From Methylosinus sp. LW4 (lineage in GTDB: Bacteria; Pseudomonadota; Alphaproteobacteria; Rhizobiales; Beijerinckiaceae), in contig NZ_KB900626.1 in assembly GCF_000379125.1 (NCBI RefSeq), forward strand, positions 803,167-867,166: a stretch of 64,000 bases of DNA. Reading direction: 5' to 3'. A program made the position numbers and the translations under genes. The notes beneath the pieces were generated by a model. The model was not told the DNA's origin, did no database searches, and was given only the letters and a program-made list of their open reading frames with translations. Below, in pieces: positions 44,893 through 55,666 of the stretch. Within the stretch, counting starts at the first letter, position 1, and every line of letters begins with the position of its first letter.

Positions 44893-46028
44893 CCGCGACG
44901 AAGCCGCAATCCGATTCACTGGACCTTCTGGACGACGCCTTCATGGCGGCGGCGCTGGCGCTCGGCCGGCGCAATCTCGGCCGCACCGGGCCCAATCCCG
45001 CCGTTGGCGCGATCCTCGTCAAGGATGGCGTCGTGATCGCGCGCGGCTATACGGCGCTGGGCGGGCGTCCGCATGCCGAGGCGGTCGCCGTGGCCGCCGC
45101 TGGCGAGGCTGCGCGCGGCGCGACGCTCTACGCCACTCTGGAGCCATGCTCCCATCACGGGGCGACGCCGCCCTGCGTGGACACGATCATCGCCTCTGGA
45201 ATCGCCCGCGTCGTCTCGGCGCTCGAGGACCCGGACGATCGCGTCGCCGGCCGCGGCCACGCCCGGCTGCGGGAAGCGGGAATAGAGGTGACGACCGGCG
45301 TGCGTGCGCGTGAGGCTCGCGCCGATCATCTCGGCCATATTCTGCGGGTGACGCAGGGGCGGCCCATGGTCACTCTGAAGCTCGCCCAGACGGCGGACGG
45401 CTACGCCGCCGGGGCCGAGCACGACCCGCGCCTCTTCATCACCGGCGCGCTCGCCGATAGCGTCACCCATATCGAGCGCGCGCTGCACAGCGCGATCATG
45501 GTCGGCTATGGCACTGCCTCTGTCGACGACCCGCTGCTCACCGTGCGCCTGCCCGGCCTCGAGGCCTTCAAGCCGCTGCGTGTGGTGCTGGATGCGCGTT
45601 TGAGCCTGTCGCGCAGCTCCCGCCTCGCCGCCACGGCGCGCGAGACGCCGACGCTCGTCATCGTAGGGGAGGGCGTCGCCGAGGCCGAGGCGCAGGACTT
45701 CGCCGCCGCCACCGGAATAGAGGTCGCGCGCGCCGGAGTGGACGCCGCCGGCCGCCTTGTTCTGGGGGAAGCGCTCGGCCTGCTGGCGCAACGTGGAATC
45801 ACCCGCGTCTTCAGCGAGGGCGGTCCCCGCATCGCCGAGAGCCTGCTCGCCGCCGCGCTCGCCGACGACGTCGTTCTCCATACCGGGCTGAAGCCGCTCG
45901 GCCGTCAGGGCCGGCTCGCGCTCACCCCGGCGGCGCGCGCCATTCTCGAGGATGAGAGCCGCTATCGCCTCGCCGATACGGCCATGCTCGGCGTCGATCG
46001 CATGACCCGCTACGAGAGGATCGGCTGA
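44889..46028 (+). CDS. ribD: bifunctional riboflavin deaminase/reductase
   Basis: 379 residues. The deaminase half has the zinc site [11 protein letters not shown] and [19 protein letters not shown]. The reductase half (from [19 protein letters not shown]) has [15 protein letters not shown] near the end. It converts the second and third intermediates of riboflavin synthesis. Coupled to nrdR by ATGA; ribE follows after one base. Confidence 0.95.
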   Translation: MTATKPQSDSLDLLDDAFMAAALALGRRNLGRTGPNPAVGAILVKDGVVIARGYTALGGRPHAEAVAVAAAGEAARGATLYATLEPCSHHGATPPCVDTIIASGIARVVSALEDPDDRVAGRGHARLREAGIEVTTGVRAREARADHLGHILRVTQGRPMVTLKLAQTADGYAAGAEHDPRLFITGALADSVTHIERALHSAIMVGYGTASVDDPLLTVRLPGLEAFKPLRVVLDARLSLSRSSRLAATARETPTLVIVGEGVAEAEAQDFAAATGIEVARAGVDAAGRLVLGEALGLLAQRGITRVFSEGGPRIAESLLAAALADDVVLHTGLKPLGRQGRLALTPAARAILEDESRYRLADTAMLGVDRMTRYERIG

Positions 46029-46029
46029 A

Positions 46030-46632
46030 ATGTTCACGGGCCTCGTCACCGACGTCGGCGAAATCCTCGCGGTCGAGCCGCGCGGCGAATTGCGCCGCCT
46101 GGCCATCGCCTGCGCCTATCCGCTGGAGAGCATCGCGCTCGGCGCCTCCATCGCCTGCTCCGGCCCATGCCTCACGGCGGTGGGCCTGCGCCGCGATGGC
46201 GCCCGCACGGTCTTCGAGGTGGACGCCGCCGCCGAGACCTTGGCGCGCACCACGGCGGGCGAATGGGCGGTCGGCCGCCGCATAAATCTCGAGCGCTCGC
46301 TGACGATCGGCGACGAATTGGGCGGCCATATCGTCACCGGCCACGTCGATGGCGTCGCGACGATTGTCTCGCGCGATGATTTCGACGGCATGTCGCGCTT
46401 CTGGATCGAGGCGCCGCATCAATATGCGCGCTTCATCGCCGAGAAGGGCTCTGTGGCGCTGGACGGAACCTCGCTCACCGTGAATGCGGTGGAGGGCGAC
46501 CGCTTCTCCGTTCTCATCATCCCGCACACGCTCGCGGTGACGACCTGGGGCGGCTACAGGGCAGGGGACCGCCTCAACCTCGAGGTCGATCTGATGGCGA
46601 GATACGCCGCCCGGCTGGCGGAAGCGAAGTAG
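46030..46632 (+). CDS. ribE: riboflavin synthase alpha subunit
   Basis: 200 residues. Dismutates two 6,7-dimethyl-8-ribityllumazines to riboflavin. MFTGLVTDVGEI is the diagnostic start. Two lumazine-binding barrels follow, with GGHIVTGHVDG and DGTSLTVNAVEG. Follows ribD by one base. The next riboflavin gene, ribH, lies 900 bp further on beyond an inserted gene and a repeat. Confidence 0.95.
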   Translation: MFTGLVTDVGEILAVEPRGELRRLAIACAYPLESIALGASIACSGPCLTAVGLRRDGARTVFEVDAAAETLARTTAGEWAVGRRINLERSLTIGDELGGHIVTGHVDGVATIVSRDDFDGMSRFWIEAPHQYARFIAEKGSVALDGTSLTVNAVEGDRFSVLIIPHTLAVTTWGGYRAGDRLNLEVDLMARYAARLAEAK

Positions 46633-46788
46633 GGCGTCATCATTCGGCTCGCGACGACGGCGTCTTGCACAACGCTGGCTGGGCCTGTCCAAGCTGTTGA
46701 AGCGATTGGCGTTGTCATTTCGTATCGGACAGACTATCGAACTGCGTCCTAACGTGGATGCCGCTGTGCATCAGGCGTTCTCAAATGT

Positions 46789-47253
46789 TCATGAAGTTGC
46801 TAAAATTAAATATGAGGATTCGCCTTCGATGAGGCGCTCGAACTCATCAGCGAATTTCTTTAAATCTTCATAATATAGAAAATAGCTGCATTGACCTCCA
46901 GAGCCCAGTCCTTTCTTCCAATATTCTGGGTGTGGCGTAAATGCTCTGACCTTCATCACCAAAAGGCCTGTTGTATTTAATTTTGCCACGGAAATGTAGA
47001 AATTTTCGTTAGAGATGTTATCTCCGGCGTCATCAAAATATCCTCCAGATATAAATGGCTCTTCAATCAATGGAAAACCGCGAAGCGCGGACACAAAAAT
47101 TTTGAGCTCCGCGATACTGAAAAATGCCGCTCCGCTGGCACAAAAATCTTCTCCGAACGCTCGTATCGCCAACTCGACAGAATCCTCGGCTCTCTCTCTA
47201 GCAGAAAAAGAGATGTGCCGTGCTCCCGTCTCAGACGGATTCGAGATAGACAT
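46789..47253 (-). CDS. hypothetical AT-richer gene inserted between ribE and ribH
   Basis: 154 residues, opposite strand to the riboflavin genes. No signal or membrane segment. FGEDFCASGAAFFSIAELKIFVSALRGFPL and QCSYFLYYEDLKKFADEFERLIEGE suggest a small alpha/beta protein. Codon use has many A/T third positions, unlike its neighbours, consistent with transfer. The size and composition resemble orphan immunity-type genes, but no family is recognised. The 156 bp before its 3' end hold no clear gene. Confidence 0.6.
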   Translation of the reverse strand: MSISNPSETGARHISFSARERAEDSVELAIRAFGEDFCASGAAFFSIAELKIFVSALRGFPLIEEPFISGGYFDDAGDNISNENFYISVAKLNTTGLLVMKVRAFTPHPEYWKKGLGSGGQCSYFLYYEDLKKFADEFERLIEGESSYLILATS

Positions 47254-47399
47254 TCAGTCCTCCTCGTCGGCCAAAAAATAATTGATTACGAGCCGATAGC
47301 CATCGGCGCAAATATGTGTCCGACGACATTCGCGAGCGGTAGGCTTTCCCCGAAAAAATGTGTATCCATCGCCGCTTCGTTTCTAGAGAGCGTCGCGCG

Positions 47400-47520
47400 C
47401 CCCCTCCCCAGCCCTCCCCCGCTTCGCGGGAGAGGGGGCAGGTTGCGCGTTTCATAAGAGAGTGCGCGCAGCGCTCATTGCATCCCTCTCCCGCGAAGCG
47501 GAAGAGGGTGAGGGAGGGGC
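47400..47520. repeat. composite intergenic palindrome, copy C
   Basis: Two mirrored hairpin units: cccctccc...ccctcccccgcttcgcgggagaggg on the left and ccctctcccgcgaagcggaagaggg...gggagggg on the right, about 50 bp apart. It lies in the ribE–ribH interval, 26 bp before ribH. Confidence 0.8.
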
Positions 47521-47545
47521 GGCCCCTCCGCCCATGGAGTCGTGA

Positions 47546-48046
47546 ATGGCAGGGTCCTACCGCGCCGATGACGATGATCTCGCGCCTGTCGAAGGCGCGC
47601 GCATTCTCGTCGTCGAATCGCATTTCAACGAAGATATCGTCGAGCTTCTGCACGAGGGCGCCGTCCGCGCGCTGGAGGAGCTCGGCTGCGACGTCACCAC
47701 CATCACCGTCCCCGGCGCGCTGGAGCTGGCGGCCGGCGCGGCCATAGCGCTGGACGCGGCCGAGGCCGCCGGCGCGCCTTATGAGGGCGTGGTGGCGCTC
47801 GGCTGCGTCATTCGCGGCGACACCTATCATTTCGAGATCGTCGCCAATGAGAGCGCGCGCGCGCTCACTGAGCTTTCGGTCGCGCGCCGTCTCCCGCTCG
47901 GCAATGGCGTCCTGACCGTGGACAATGAGGAGCAGGCGACCGTGCGCGCCGATCCCAAGCAGGGCGGGGCCGACAAGGGCGGCGACGCCGCGCTGGCCGC
48001 GCTGGCGCTGGTGCGCCTGAAGCGCAAGCTCGGAGGCCGCTCGTGA
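47546..48046 (+). CDS. ribH: 6,7-dimethyl-8-ribityllumazine synthase
   Basis: 166 residues. ILVVESHFNEDIVELLHEGAVRALEE, VPGALELAAGAAIAL and GCVIRGDTYHFEIVANESARAL are the lumazine synthase motifs; NGVLTVDNEEQATVRADP is the variant of the usual NG.LT.... segment. Makes the substrate of RibE. The stop overlaps the nusB GTG, coupling the two. Confidence 0.95.
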   Translation: MAGSYRADDDDLAPVEGARILVVESHFNEDIVELLHEGAVRALEELGCDVTTITVPGALELAAGAAIALDAAEAAGAPYEGVVALGCVIRGDTYHFEIVANESARALTELSVARRLPLGNGVLTVDNEEQATVRADPKQGGADKGGDAALAALALVRLKRKLGGRS

Positions 48047-48501
48047 GCGTCGAGGAGAGATCGGCGGCGCGGCTCGCCATTGTGCAGGCGCTCTATCAGA
48101 TGGAGGTCGCCGGCAAGGGCCTCAACGAGATCTACGCCGAATTCGAGTCGCATTGGATCGGCCGCGAGATCGAGGGCGACCAATATAAGCCGGCCGAGCT
48201 GCAGTTTTTTCGCGATATCGTGAAGGGCGTGCTCGACAATCAGGCGACGATCGACCGCGCGCTCGACCAGGCTTTGCAGGGCGGCTGGCCGCTGCAGCGC
48301 ATAGAGGCGGTGATGCGCGCCATATTGCGCGCGGGCGGCTTCGAGCTGGGGTTTCGGCGCGACATACCTGTCAAAGTGGTCATCAAGGAATATGTGGACG
48401 TCGCCGGCGCATTTTTCGGCGCGACCGAATCCGGCATGATCAACGCCGTGCTGGATCGTCTGGCGCGACAGGCGCGGCCGGAGCATTTTTCCGAGAAGTG
48501 A
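48043..48501 (+). CDS. nusB: transcription antitermination protein NusB
   Basis: 152 residues. Binds boxA with S10 in rRNA antitermination. RSAARLAIVQALYQMEVAG and PVKVVIKEYVDVAGAFFGATESGMINAVLDRLAR are the family ends. GTG start in a GTGA overlap with ribH. The ribH–nusB–thiL order is widely conserved. Confidence 0.94.
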   Translation: MSVEERSAARLAIVQALYQMEVAGKGLNEIYAEFESHWIGREIEGDQYKPAELQFFRDIVKGVLDNQATIDRALDQALQGGWPLQRIEAVMRAILRAGGFELGFRRDIPVKVVIKEYVDVAGAFFGATESGMINAVLDRLARQARPEHFSEK

Positions 48502-48523
48502 GGCGCGTGATCGAAACCACGCG

Positions 48524-48635
48524 CCCTCATCCTGAGGCGCTTTTTGCGGAACGCAAAAAGCCTCGAAGGATGCTTCAGAAGGCGCGGCGGCCCATCCTTC
48601 GAGACGGCCCCTTCGGGGCCTCCTCAGGATGAGGG
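48524..48635. repeat. 112-bp nested palindrome between nusB and thiL
   Basis: Outer 14-bp perfect arms (48524-48537 with 48622-48635, ccctcatcctgagg) enclose three more inverted pairs: gctttttgcg/cgcaaaaagc (48539-48561), tcgaaggatg/catccttcga (48563-48602) and ggcccc/ggggcc (48606-48620). It would fold into a branched cruciform or RNA. This is a dispersed element of a kind I recall from alphaproteobacterial genomes. Confidence 0.85.
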
Positions 48636-48690
48636 GACTGTTCGGCCAGGGGCGATGCGAGCCGGGAGACTCGCTTTCGAGAGAGAGTTC

Positions 48691-49668
48691 ATGGCGGAGC
48701 GCCGCTTCAGCGAGGACGAGCTGATCGCCGAAATCTTCGCGCCGCTCGCCGCGGAGAGCGCCTTCGGCCTGCGCGACGATGCGGCTCTGCTGCCGTTGGG
48801 CGGAGCGCGGGAGGTCGTCGTCACCACCGATGCGCTGGTTTCCGGCGTGCATTTCTTCCCCGACGATCCGCCTGGCCTCGTCGCCAAGAAGGCGCTGCGC
48901 GTCAATCTCTCCGATCTCGCGGCCAAGGCGGCGGAGCCTCTGGGTTTTCTGCTTACTCTGGCGCTGCCGCCCGATTGGACGAATGACTGGGCGCGCAGCT
49001 TCGCCGCCGGCCTCGCCGAGGATGCGCGCGAATTCGCCTGTCCGCTGCTCGGCGGCGACACGACGGCGACGCCCGGTCCTCTGACCATCTCCATCGCCGC
49101 CTTCGGCCGCGCGACGCGCTTCGTCTCGCGATCGGGCGCGCGGCCGGGGGATCGCATTTTCGTCTCCGGGACGATCGGCGACGCCGCGCTCGGCCTCGGC
49201 GTCGCGCGCGGCGAGGCTTTCGCGGAAAGGCTCGGCGAGGGCGCGCGGACGCATCTGCTCGAGCGCTACCGGCTTCCGCAGCCGCGGCTGCCCTTGATCG
49301 CAGCCTTGCGCGCGCACGCCAGCGCCGCCATGGACGTCTCCGATGGGCTCGCGGGCGATCTCGCCAAGCTGCTGCGCGCGAGCGGCACGAGCGCGCGGGT
49401 GGAGCTCGAGAAGGTTCCGCTCTCGGCGGCGGCGCAGGAGGCGATCGCGCGCGAGCCGGAGCTGCTCTCCCGCGCGGTCACGGGCGGGGACGATTACGAG
49501 ATCCTCTGCTGCGCCTCCGCCGAGGCCGCCCCCGCGCTGGCGGCAGGGAAGGCGGGGATCGCCCTCGCTGAGATCGGCGTCGTCACAGCCGGCGCCGAGC
49601 CGCCACAATTCTTAAATTCTTCTGGAACGATTATAAAATTCAACCGTCTATCCTTCAGTCACTTCTAA
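48691..49668 (+). CDS. thiL: thiamine-monophosphate kinase
   Basis: 325 residues. Phosphorylates thiamine monophosphate to the diphosphate. FGLRDDAALLPLGGAREVVVTTDALVSGVHF, KALRVNLSDLAAKAAEPLGFLLTLALP, LLGGDTTATPGPLTISI and AMDVSDGLAGDLAKLL are the ThiL/PurM-superfamily motifs. ATG 48691 follows GAGAGAG. The last 15 residues are AT-rich and atypical (NSSGTIIKFNRLSFSHF). Confidence 0.93.
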   Translation: MAERRFSEDELIAEIFAPLAAESAFGLRDDAALLPLGGAREVVVTTDALVSGVHFFPDDPPGLVAKKALRVNLSDLAAKAAEPLGFLLTLALPPDWTNDWARSFAAGLAEDAREFACPLLGGDTTATPGPLTISIAAFGRATRFVSRSGARPGDRIFVSGTIGDAALGLGVARGEAFAERLGEGARTHLLERYRLPQPRLPLIAALRAHASAAMDVSDGLAGDLAKLLRASGTSARVELEKVPLSAAAQEAIAREPELLSRAVTGGDDYEILCCASAEAAPALAAGKAGIALAEIGVVTAGAEPPQFLNSSGTIIKFNRLSFSHF

Positions 49669-49870
49669 TCGCGCGGCGGTGCGCGACCTTTGCCGGCATT
49701 GCCGAAAACCGGTGTTTCTGGCATGACTGACGCGCTTTTCCCCCGGCGCCGCAGCCGTACGATTCGACTGCGGTCGGACTATCGTTGTCGCGGGGACGAA
49801 ATTGCCGCAAGCGCGGGCCACGAGAACAAATCAGCGCGCGCGGCCGAGGAACGGAGAGGGCGCAATCGTC

Positions 49871-52054
<2,184 letters not shown>

Positions 52055-52082
52055 GAGCGGGCGAATAGCGAGTAGCGAAGAG

Positions 52083-52107
52083 AGGCGGGGGCGACCCCGC
52101 CTTTTTT
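52083..52107 (+). terminator. Rho-independent terminator of hppA
   Basis: aggcgggg (52083-52090) pairs with ccccgcct (52095-52102) around gcga, followed by TTTTTT. It lies 28 bp past the hppA stop. Confidence 0.9.
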
Positions 52108-52126
52108 ATTTCGAGAGGACAGGCCG

Positions 52127-52822
52127 ATGGCCGCGGTTTTTGAAACAAAACGCAAGACTTTGGTCGTTTTTGACGTCGATGGCACTCTCATCCAGTCGAT
52201 GGCCGTGGACGGCGAGTGCTATGGCGCGGCATTGTTCGAGCATTTCGATACGACCGACATAAGTCTGGACTGGACGACCTATGAGCATGTGACCGACCCC
52301 GGCGTCGTCACGGAGCTCTATGCGCACAGGTTCGGTCGCGCGCCGACGGCGCAGGAGCTGCGCGATTTTCGGCAACGTTTCATGTCGCGTCTCGAGGCGG
52401 CGGTGTCCGGTCGCGAGGTTCTTCAGGAGACGCTCGGCGCTTCGCGTCTTTTGAGCGCTCTCGCGGCCGACGCTCGCTTCGAGGTGGCGATCGCGACAGG
52501 CGCGTGGCGAGCGCCGATTTCGATGAAGCTTGCAGTCGCCGGCGTCGACATTGGGGGCTTTCCCTTCGCCTGCGGCGATGACGCCATCGAACGCGCGCGC
52601 ATTTTCTCTCTTGCGGTCGAGCGCACAGTTGGTTCGTTCGAGAGGATCGTGCTGGTTGGCGATGGAGTCTGGGACGTCGTCACGGCGCGAGCGCTCGGCT
52701 TCTCTTTTCTCGGCGTGGGAAGCGGCGCTGAGGCCGAGCGACTGCGCGAGGAGGGTGCGGAGCATGTGGTCGAGGATTTCTCGCGTCTCGAGGCGGTGAT
52801 CGAACTATTGTCGAGAGCTTAA
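52127..52822 (+). CDS. HAD-superfamily phosphatase
   Basis: 231 residues. Motif I VVFDVDGTLIQSM (DxDGT), motif II IATGAW, a lysine in SMKLAVAGV and motif IV VLVGDGVWDVVTARALGFSFLGVG. A helical cap lies between motifs I and II, giving a beta-phosphoglucomutase/PGP-like fold. Substrate unknown. The gene starts 20 bp after the hppA terminator. Confidence 0.88.
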   Translation: MAAVFETKRKTLVVFDVDGTLIQSMAVDGECYGAALFEHFDTTDISLDWTTYEHVTDPGVVTELYAHRFGRAPTAQELRDFRQRFMSRLEAAVSGREVLQETLGASRLLSALAADARFEVAIATGAWRAPISMKLAVAGVDIGGFPFACGDDAIERARIFSLAVERTVGSFERIVLVGDGVWDVVTARALGFSFLGVGSGAEAERLREEGAEHVVEDFSRLEAVIELLSRA

Positions 52823-52843
52823 CTTCATGCCGATGAGAATGTG

Positions 52844-53086
52844 ATGACCATCCCTCGGGAGAAAATTGTCGCCCGCGTCGATCGCGATTTGCTGACAGCA
52901 ATTCGTAGGATCGCCGAGAAAGAGGGTCGGCCCCTTCAGTCGATTGTCGAGGACGCGCTCGGCGCCTATGTCGAAAAGCATGACAAGTCGCGACCGCGAG
53001 TGCATGTCATGTCCGCCTATGAGTCCAGTCTCGAGCGTTTCGGATCGCTCTATGAGAAGCTGTCCATTCTCGAGGGCATGGAGTGA
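52844..53086 (+). CDS. ribbon-helix-helix-like antitoxin domain protein
   Basis: 80 residues. PREKIVARVDRDLLTAIRRIAEKEGRPLQSIVEDALGAYVEKHDKSRPRVHV reads as a CopG/RHH DNA-binding domain, followed by YESSLERFGSLYEKLSILEGME. No toxin of known type sits beside it; the next gene is a 75-residue AT-rich frame. It may be a solitary antitoxin or regulator. Start ATG 52844 (a GTG lies one codon before). Confidence 0.7.
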   Translation: MTIPREKIVARVDRDLLTAIRRIAEKEGRPLQSIVEDALGAYVEKHDKSRPRVHVMSAYESSLERFGSLYEKLSILEGME

Positions 53087-53089
53087 GTG

Positions 53090-53317
53090 ATGACGATCAA
53101 GCTTTACGGCTATGGCCTTTTAAATGGAAAAAAACTAATAGAGCTACGAGAGGTCACAATATGTATCGATCAATCCAAAGCTCTCGCCCTGAGAGATTTC
53201 TTTGCTCGATGTGCAGAGCAGATGCAATTGAACCCTAAGTGGGAGCATGAACATTTCCAGGATGACGAATCGGCAGACATCATCGTTTTCAACCGCAGCA
53301 AATTGGTAGAAAAATAA
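53090..53317 (+). CDS. small protein, possibly Imm32-like immunity protein
   Basis: 75 residues. TIKLYGYGLLNGKKLIELREVTICIDQSKALALRDFFARCAEQMQ followed by WEHEHFQDDESADIIVFN resembles Imm32-type immunity proteins as I remember them; this needs a profile search. AT-richer than its neighbours. ATG 53090 (or GTG 53087) directly follows the RHH gene stop, so they form a two-gene unit. Confidence 0.5.
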   Translation: MTIKLYGYGLLNGKKLIELREVTICIDQSKALALRDFFARCAEQMQLNPKWEHEHFQDDESADIIVFNRSKLVEK

Positions 53318-53422
53318 TCCATTTTGGCCGCTCGAGGCGACGTTGTTCCGACCGTAGACCGGATAGCCTGTCGCAGAACCATGTTGTATTGACGCCGCTT
53401 CCTCGCAAGCATTTGGCTGATT

Positions 53423-53650
53423 TCATCGATCAAGCTCCGCCAAGGCTTTGCCCTCCTCGAGCAACTCGAGAAGTTCCGCCCATCCTAAAATCTTTCCGCT
53501 GATGTTTGTATTGAAGACAATTTCAAGTGTCCCGTCGTCAGAAAATCCAAGGTCGAGTAGCGCAGTCTCACCACATATCAACTCGAACAGCGCGTAATCG
53601 CGATTGACGTCCGAAGTCTTGCGCCACCTATAAATGGAAGGTGCCATCAT
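53423..53650 (-). CDS. hypothetical small AT-richer protein
   Basis: 75 residues. MAPSIYRWRKTSDVNRDYALFELICGETALLDLGFSDDGTLEIVFNTN and ILGWAELLELLEEGKALAEL form a complete-looking alpha/beta domain. GAAGG precedes ATG 53650 (another ATG follows directly). It is convergent with the preceding small gene. Size and composition suggest an immunity or accessory protein; no family recognised. Confidence 0.55.
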   Translation of the reverse strand: MMAPSIYRWRKTSDVNRDYALFELICGETALLDLGFSDDGTLEIVFNTNISGKILGWAELLELLEEGKALAELDR

Positions 53651-53703
53651 TTTGCCTTCAAGGGAATTGGTCTGCGTCTCACGGCGGGACGAAAGGCCAG
53701 ACC

Positions 53704-55209
53704 TCACCCCAACCGATCCCCGAACAAAAACTCCATCGCCCGATCCAGCCGGATATGCGGCAAGGGCAAGGGCTCCTTGTCGCGGCCGAGGGAGGCGATC
53801 GGCGGGCGGAATTTCAGGAAGCGGAAATCGGCATCCTCCTCGGCCAGCGCCAGCGCGTCGCCGCGGAAGACATGGCGCGGATCGGCCGGCAATTCGCCGG
53901 GGAAGATCGCGCCCTCCGCCACGCCGTCGAATACGTCGTCGCCGATGCGCTCGCCCTCGATCGGCGTGCCGACGATGGCGGCGAGCGATTCGCCGTCATG
54001 CTTGACGATGGCCTCGCGCGTCGCGCGCACGGCGGCGAGCGCGATCACGTCTATGGTCGCGCCGACGCCCTCGGCGCGCTCGATCGCGCGCGAGGTGAGG
54101 TGGCGCAGCACGGCCTCGAGCCGATCATGGCTCGTATGGTGGAGATGGTCGGCCTTGGTGGCCGCGAAGAGGATGCGGTCGATCTTCGGACGGAAGATGG
54201 TCGAGAGCAGACTGGAGCGGCCGGTGCGGAAGGCGGTCAGCACATCGGCGAGCGCGGTCTCGAGATCGCGCACGGCGGCGGGGCCGGAGTTCAGCGCGGC
54301 GAGCGCGTCGACCAGCACGATCTGGCGATCGAGCCGCGCGAAATGATCGCGGAAGAAGGGCCGCACCACATGGGTCTTATAGGCCTCGTAGCGGCGCTCC
54401 ATCATCGCCGCGAGGCTGCCGGAGGGGGGTGCGGAGCCTTCCTCCACGGGCAGCGGCGCGAAGGTCAGCGCCGGCGAGCCCTCGAGCTCGCCTGGCATCA
54501 GAAAGCGCCCCGGCGGCAAGGTGGAGAGGGCGAAGCGCTCCGTCTTGGCGGCGCGCAGATAATTGGTGAACAGCGCCGCGAGCTTGCGCGCCACATCCTC
54601 GGAGGCAGGCTCCTTCGGATCGACGCCCGCCGTCGCGCCGCGCCAATCGGCGGCGATGGTCGCGCGCGCCGCGGCCGAGGCGGCCTCCAGCGTCTCGCGC
54701 GACCATTGCGCATAGGATTTTTCCAAGAGCGGCAGGTCGAGCAGCCATTCGCCGGGATAATCGACGATGTCTATGTCCAGCCGCGCAGGACCGGGCCGGA
54801 AGCTCGACAGTAGACCGGCGGATTTGCGGTCATATTCCAGCGTCACGCGCAGCTCGGAGATGCGGCGCGTCGATTGCGGCCAATGGCGATCGGCGCCGGT
54901 CAGCGCGGAAAGATGCTCCTCATAGGAGAAGCGCGGCACGGCGTCGTCCGGCTGCGGATCGAGATGGGCGCTACGCAGGCGATTCTCGGCGGCGACGCGG
55001 AAGACGGGCAGCTGATTCTTGCGGCCATGCGTGGCGTCGCGCGCGGCGACGGCGCGGGTCAGATGATGCACCAGCGAGGTGATGAACACCGTCTTGCCGG
55101 AGCGCGACAGGCCGGTGACGCCGAGCCGCAAGCGCCCGCCCGCCAGAAAATCCTTGAGGCTGGCGGCGGCGACGGTGGTGTCGAAGAGAAGATCGGAAAT
55201 CTGCGACAA
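53704..55209 (-). CDS. YcjX-like P-loop GTPase family protein
   Basis: 501 residues. Walker A GVTGLSRSGKT near residues 26-36 is followed by VFITSLVHHL, then LDIDIVDYPGEWLLDLPLLEKSYAQWSRET and FAATKADHLHHTSHDRLEAVL. These are diagnostic of the YcjX/DUF463 family, which has a large helical insert in its G domain. Often stress-associated, role unknown. The likely start is TTG 55209 (LSQISDLLFDTT), since no ATG or GTG lies nearby in frame; longer frames read through the opposite-strand micropeptide genes and are rejected. Confidence 0.88.
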   Translation of the reverse strand: MSQISDLLFDTTVAAASLKDFLAGGRLRLGVTGLSRSGKTVFITSLVHHLTRAVAARDATHGRKNQLPVFRVAAENRLRSAHLDPQPDDAVPRFSYEEHLSALTGADRHWPQSTRRISELRVTLEYDRKSAGLLSSFRPGPARLDIDIVDYPGEWLLDLPLLEKSYAQWSRETLEAASAAARATIAADWRGATAGVDPKEPASEDVARKLAALFTNYLRAAKTERFALSTLPPGRFLMPGELEGSPALTFAPLPVEEGSAPPSGSLAAMMERRYEAYKTHVVRPFFRDHFARLDRQIVLVDALAALNSGPAAVRDLETALADVLTAFRTGRSSLLSTIFRPKIDRILFAATKADHLHHTSHDRLEAVLRHLTSRAIERAEGVGATIDVIALAAVRATREAIVKHDGESLAAIVGTPIEGERIGDDVFDGVAEGAIFPGELPADPRHVFRGDALALAEEDADFRFLKFRPPIASLGRDKEPLPLPHIRLDRAMEFLFGDRLG

Positions 55210-55366
55210 GGTGGCGGCTCGGGCGTGCGGGGTCGCCTCTCGTGTAACAAGCGGCCGGCGATTTGGGTAGGGCGCGCAATGTTCGCCAGCGCACAAACGC
55301 CGGGGAGAGCGGCGGCTAATCTCCACACATCGCAAATGACGCGAAACACCGAATGGAGAAACCCCG

Positions 55367-55483
55367 ATGAAGAAGCTTTTCCTGACCCTAGGCCTGATCG
55401 CGGGCTTCGTCTTCAGCGCCGCCGGCGCGCAGGCTTTCAATCCGCAGCCCGACCCGCCCGGCGTCCACGGCGGCGACGAGTGA
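55367..55483 (+). CDS. secreted micropeptide, copy 1
   Basis: 38 residues. Lys2-Lys3, a hydrophobic core LFLTLGLIAGFVFSA and AGAQA form a signal peptide with predicted cleavage after residue 23, leaving FNPQPDPPGVHGGDE (15 residues). GGAGAAACCCCG precedes ATG 55367. It is duplicated 170 bp downstream with one amino-acid change (Asp29 to Glu). The function of FNPQPEPPG-type peptides is unknown to me. Upstream, 55210-55366 is the divergent promoter region shared with the YcjX-like gene. Confidence 0.75.
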   Translation: MKKLFLTLGLIAGFVFSAAGAQAFNPQPDPPGVHGGDE

Positions 55484-55536
55484 GAACGAGCGGCAATACA
55501 TTTTCGAACAATCACGAAATTTCGGAGCAAACCCCA

Positions 55537-55653
55537 ATGAAGAAGCTTTTTCTGACCCTCGGCCTGATCGCGGGCTTCGTCTTCAGCGCCGCTGGCGCGC
55601 AGGCCTTCAACCCGCAGCCCGAGCCGCCCGGCGTCCATGGCGGCGACGAGTGA
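55537..55653 (+). CDS. secreted micropeptide, copy 2
   Basis: 38 residues, identical to copy 1 except Glu for Asp at position 29, so the predicted mature peptide is FNPQPEPPGVHGGDE. The identity runs from the aaacccc before the ATG to the stop; the rest of the 53-bp spacer between the copies is unlike the region before copy 1. Differences at third codon positions show both are under coding constraint. It is followed within 15 bp by a composite palindrome. Confidence 0.75.
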   Translation: MKKLFLTLGLIAGFVFSAAGAQAFNPQPEPPGVHGGDE

Positions 55654-55666
55654 TACGGCCCGTCCT

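Noticed and set aside
46633..46788. Possible transposase remnant after ribE
   Set aside because: The composition changes here, but no frame gives recognisable transposase motifs and there are no terminal inverted repeats.
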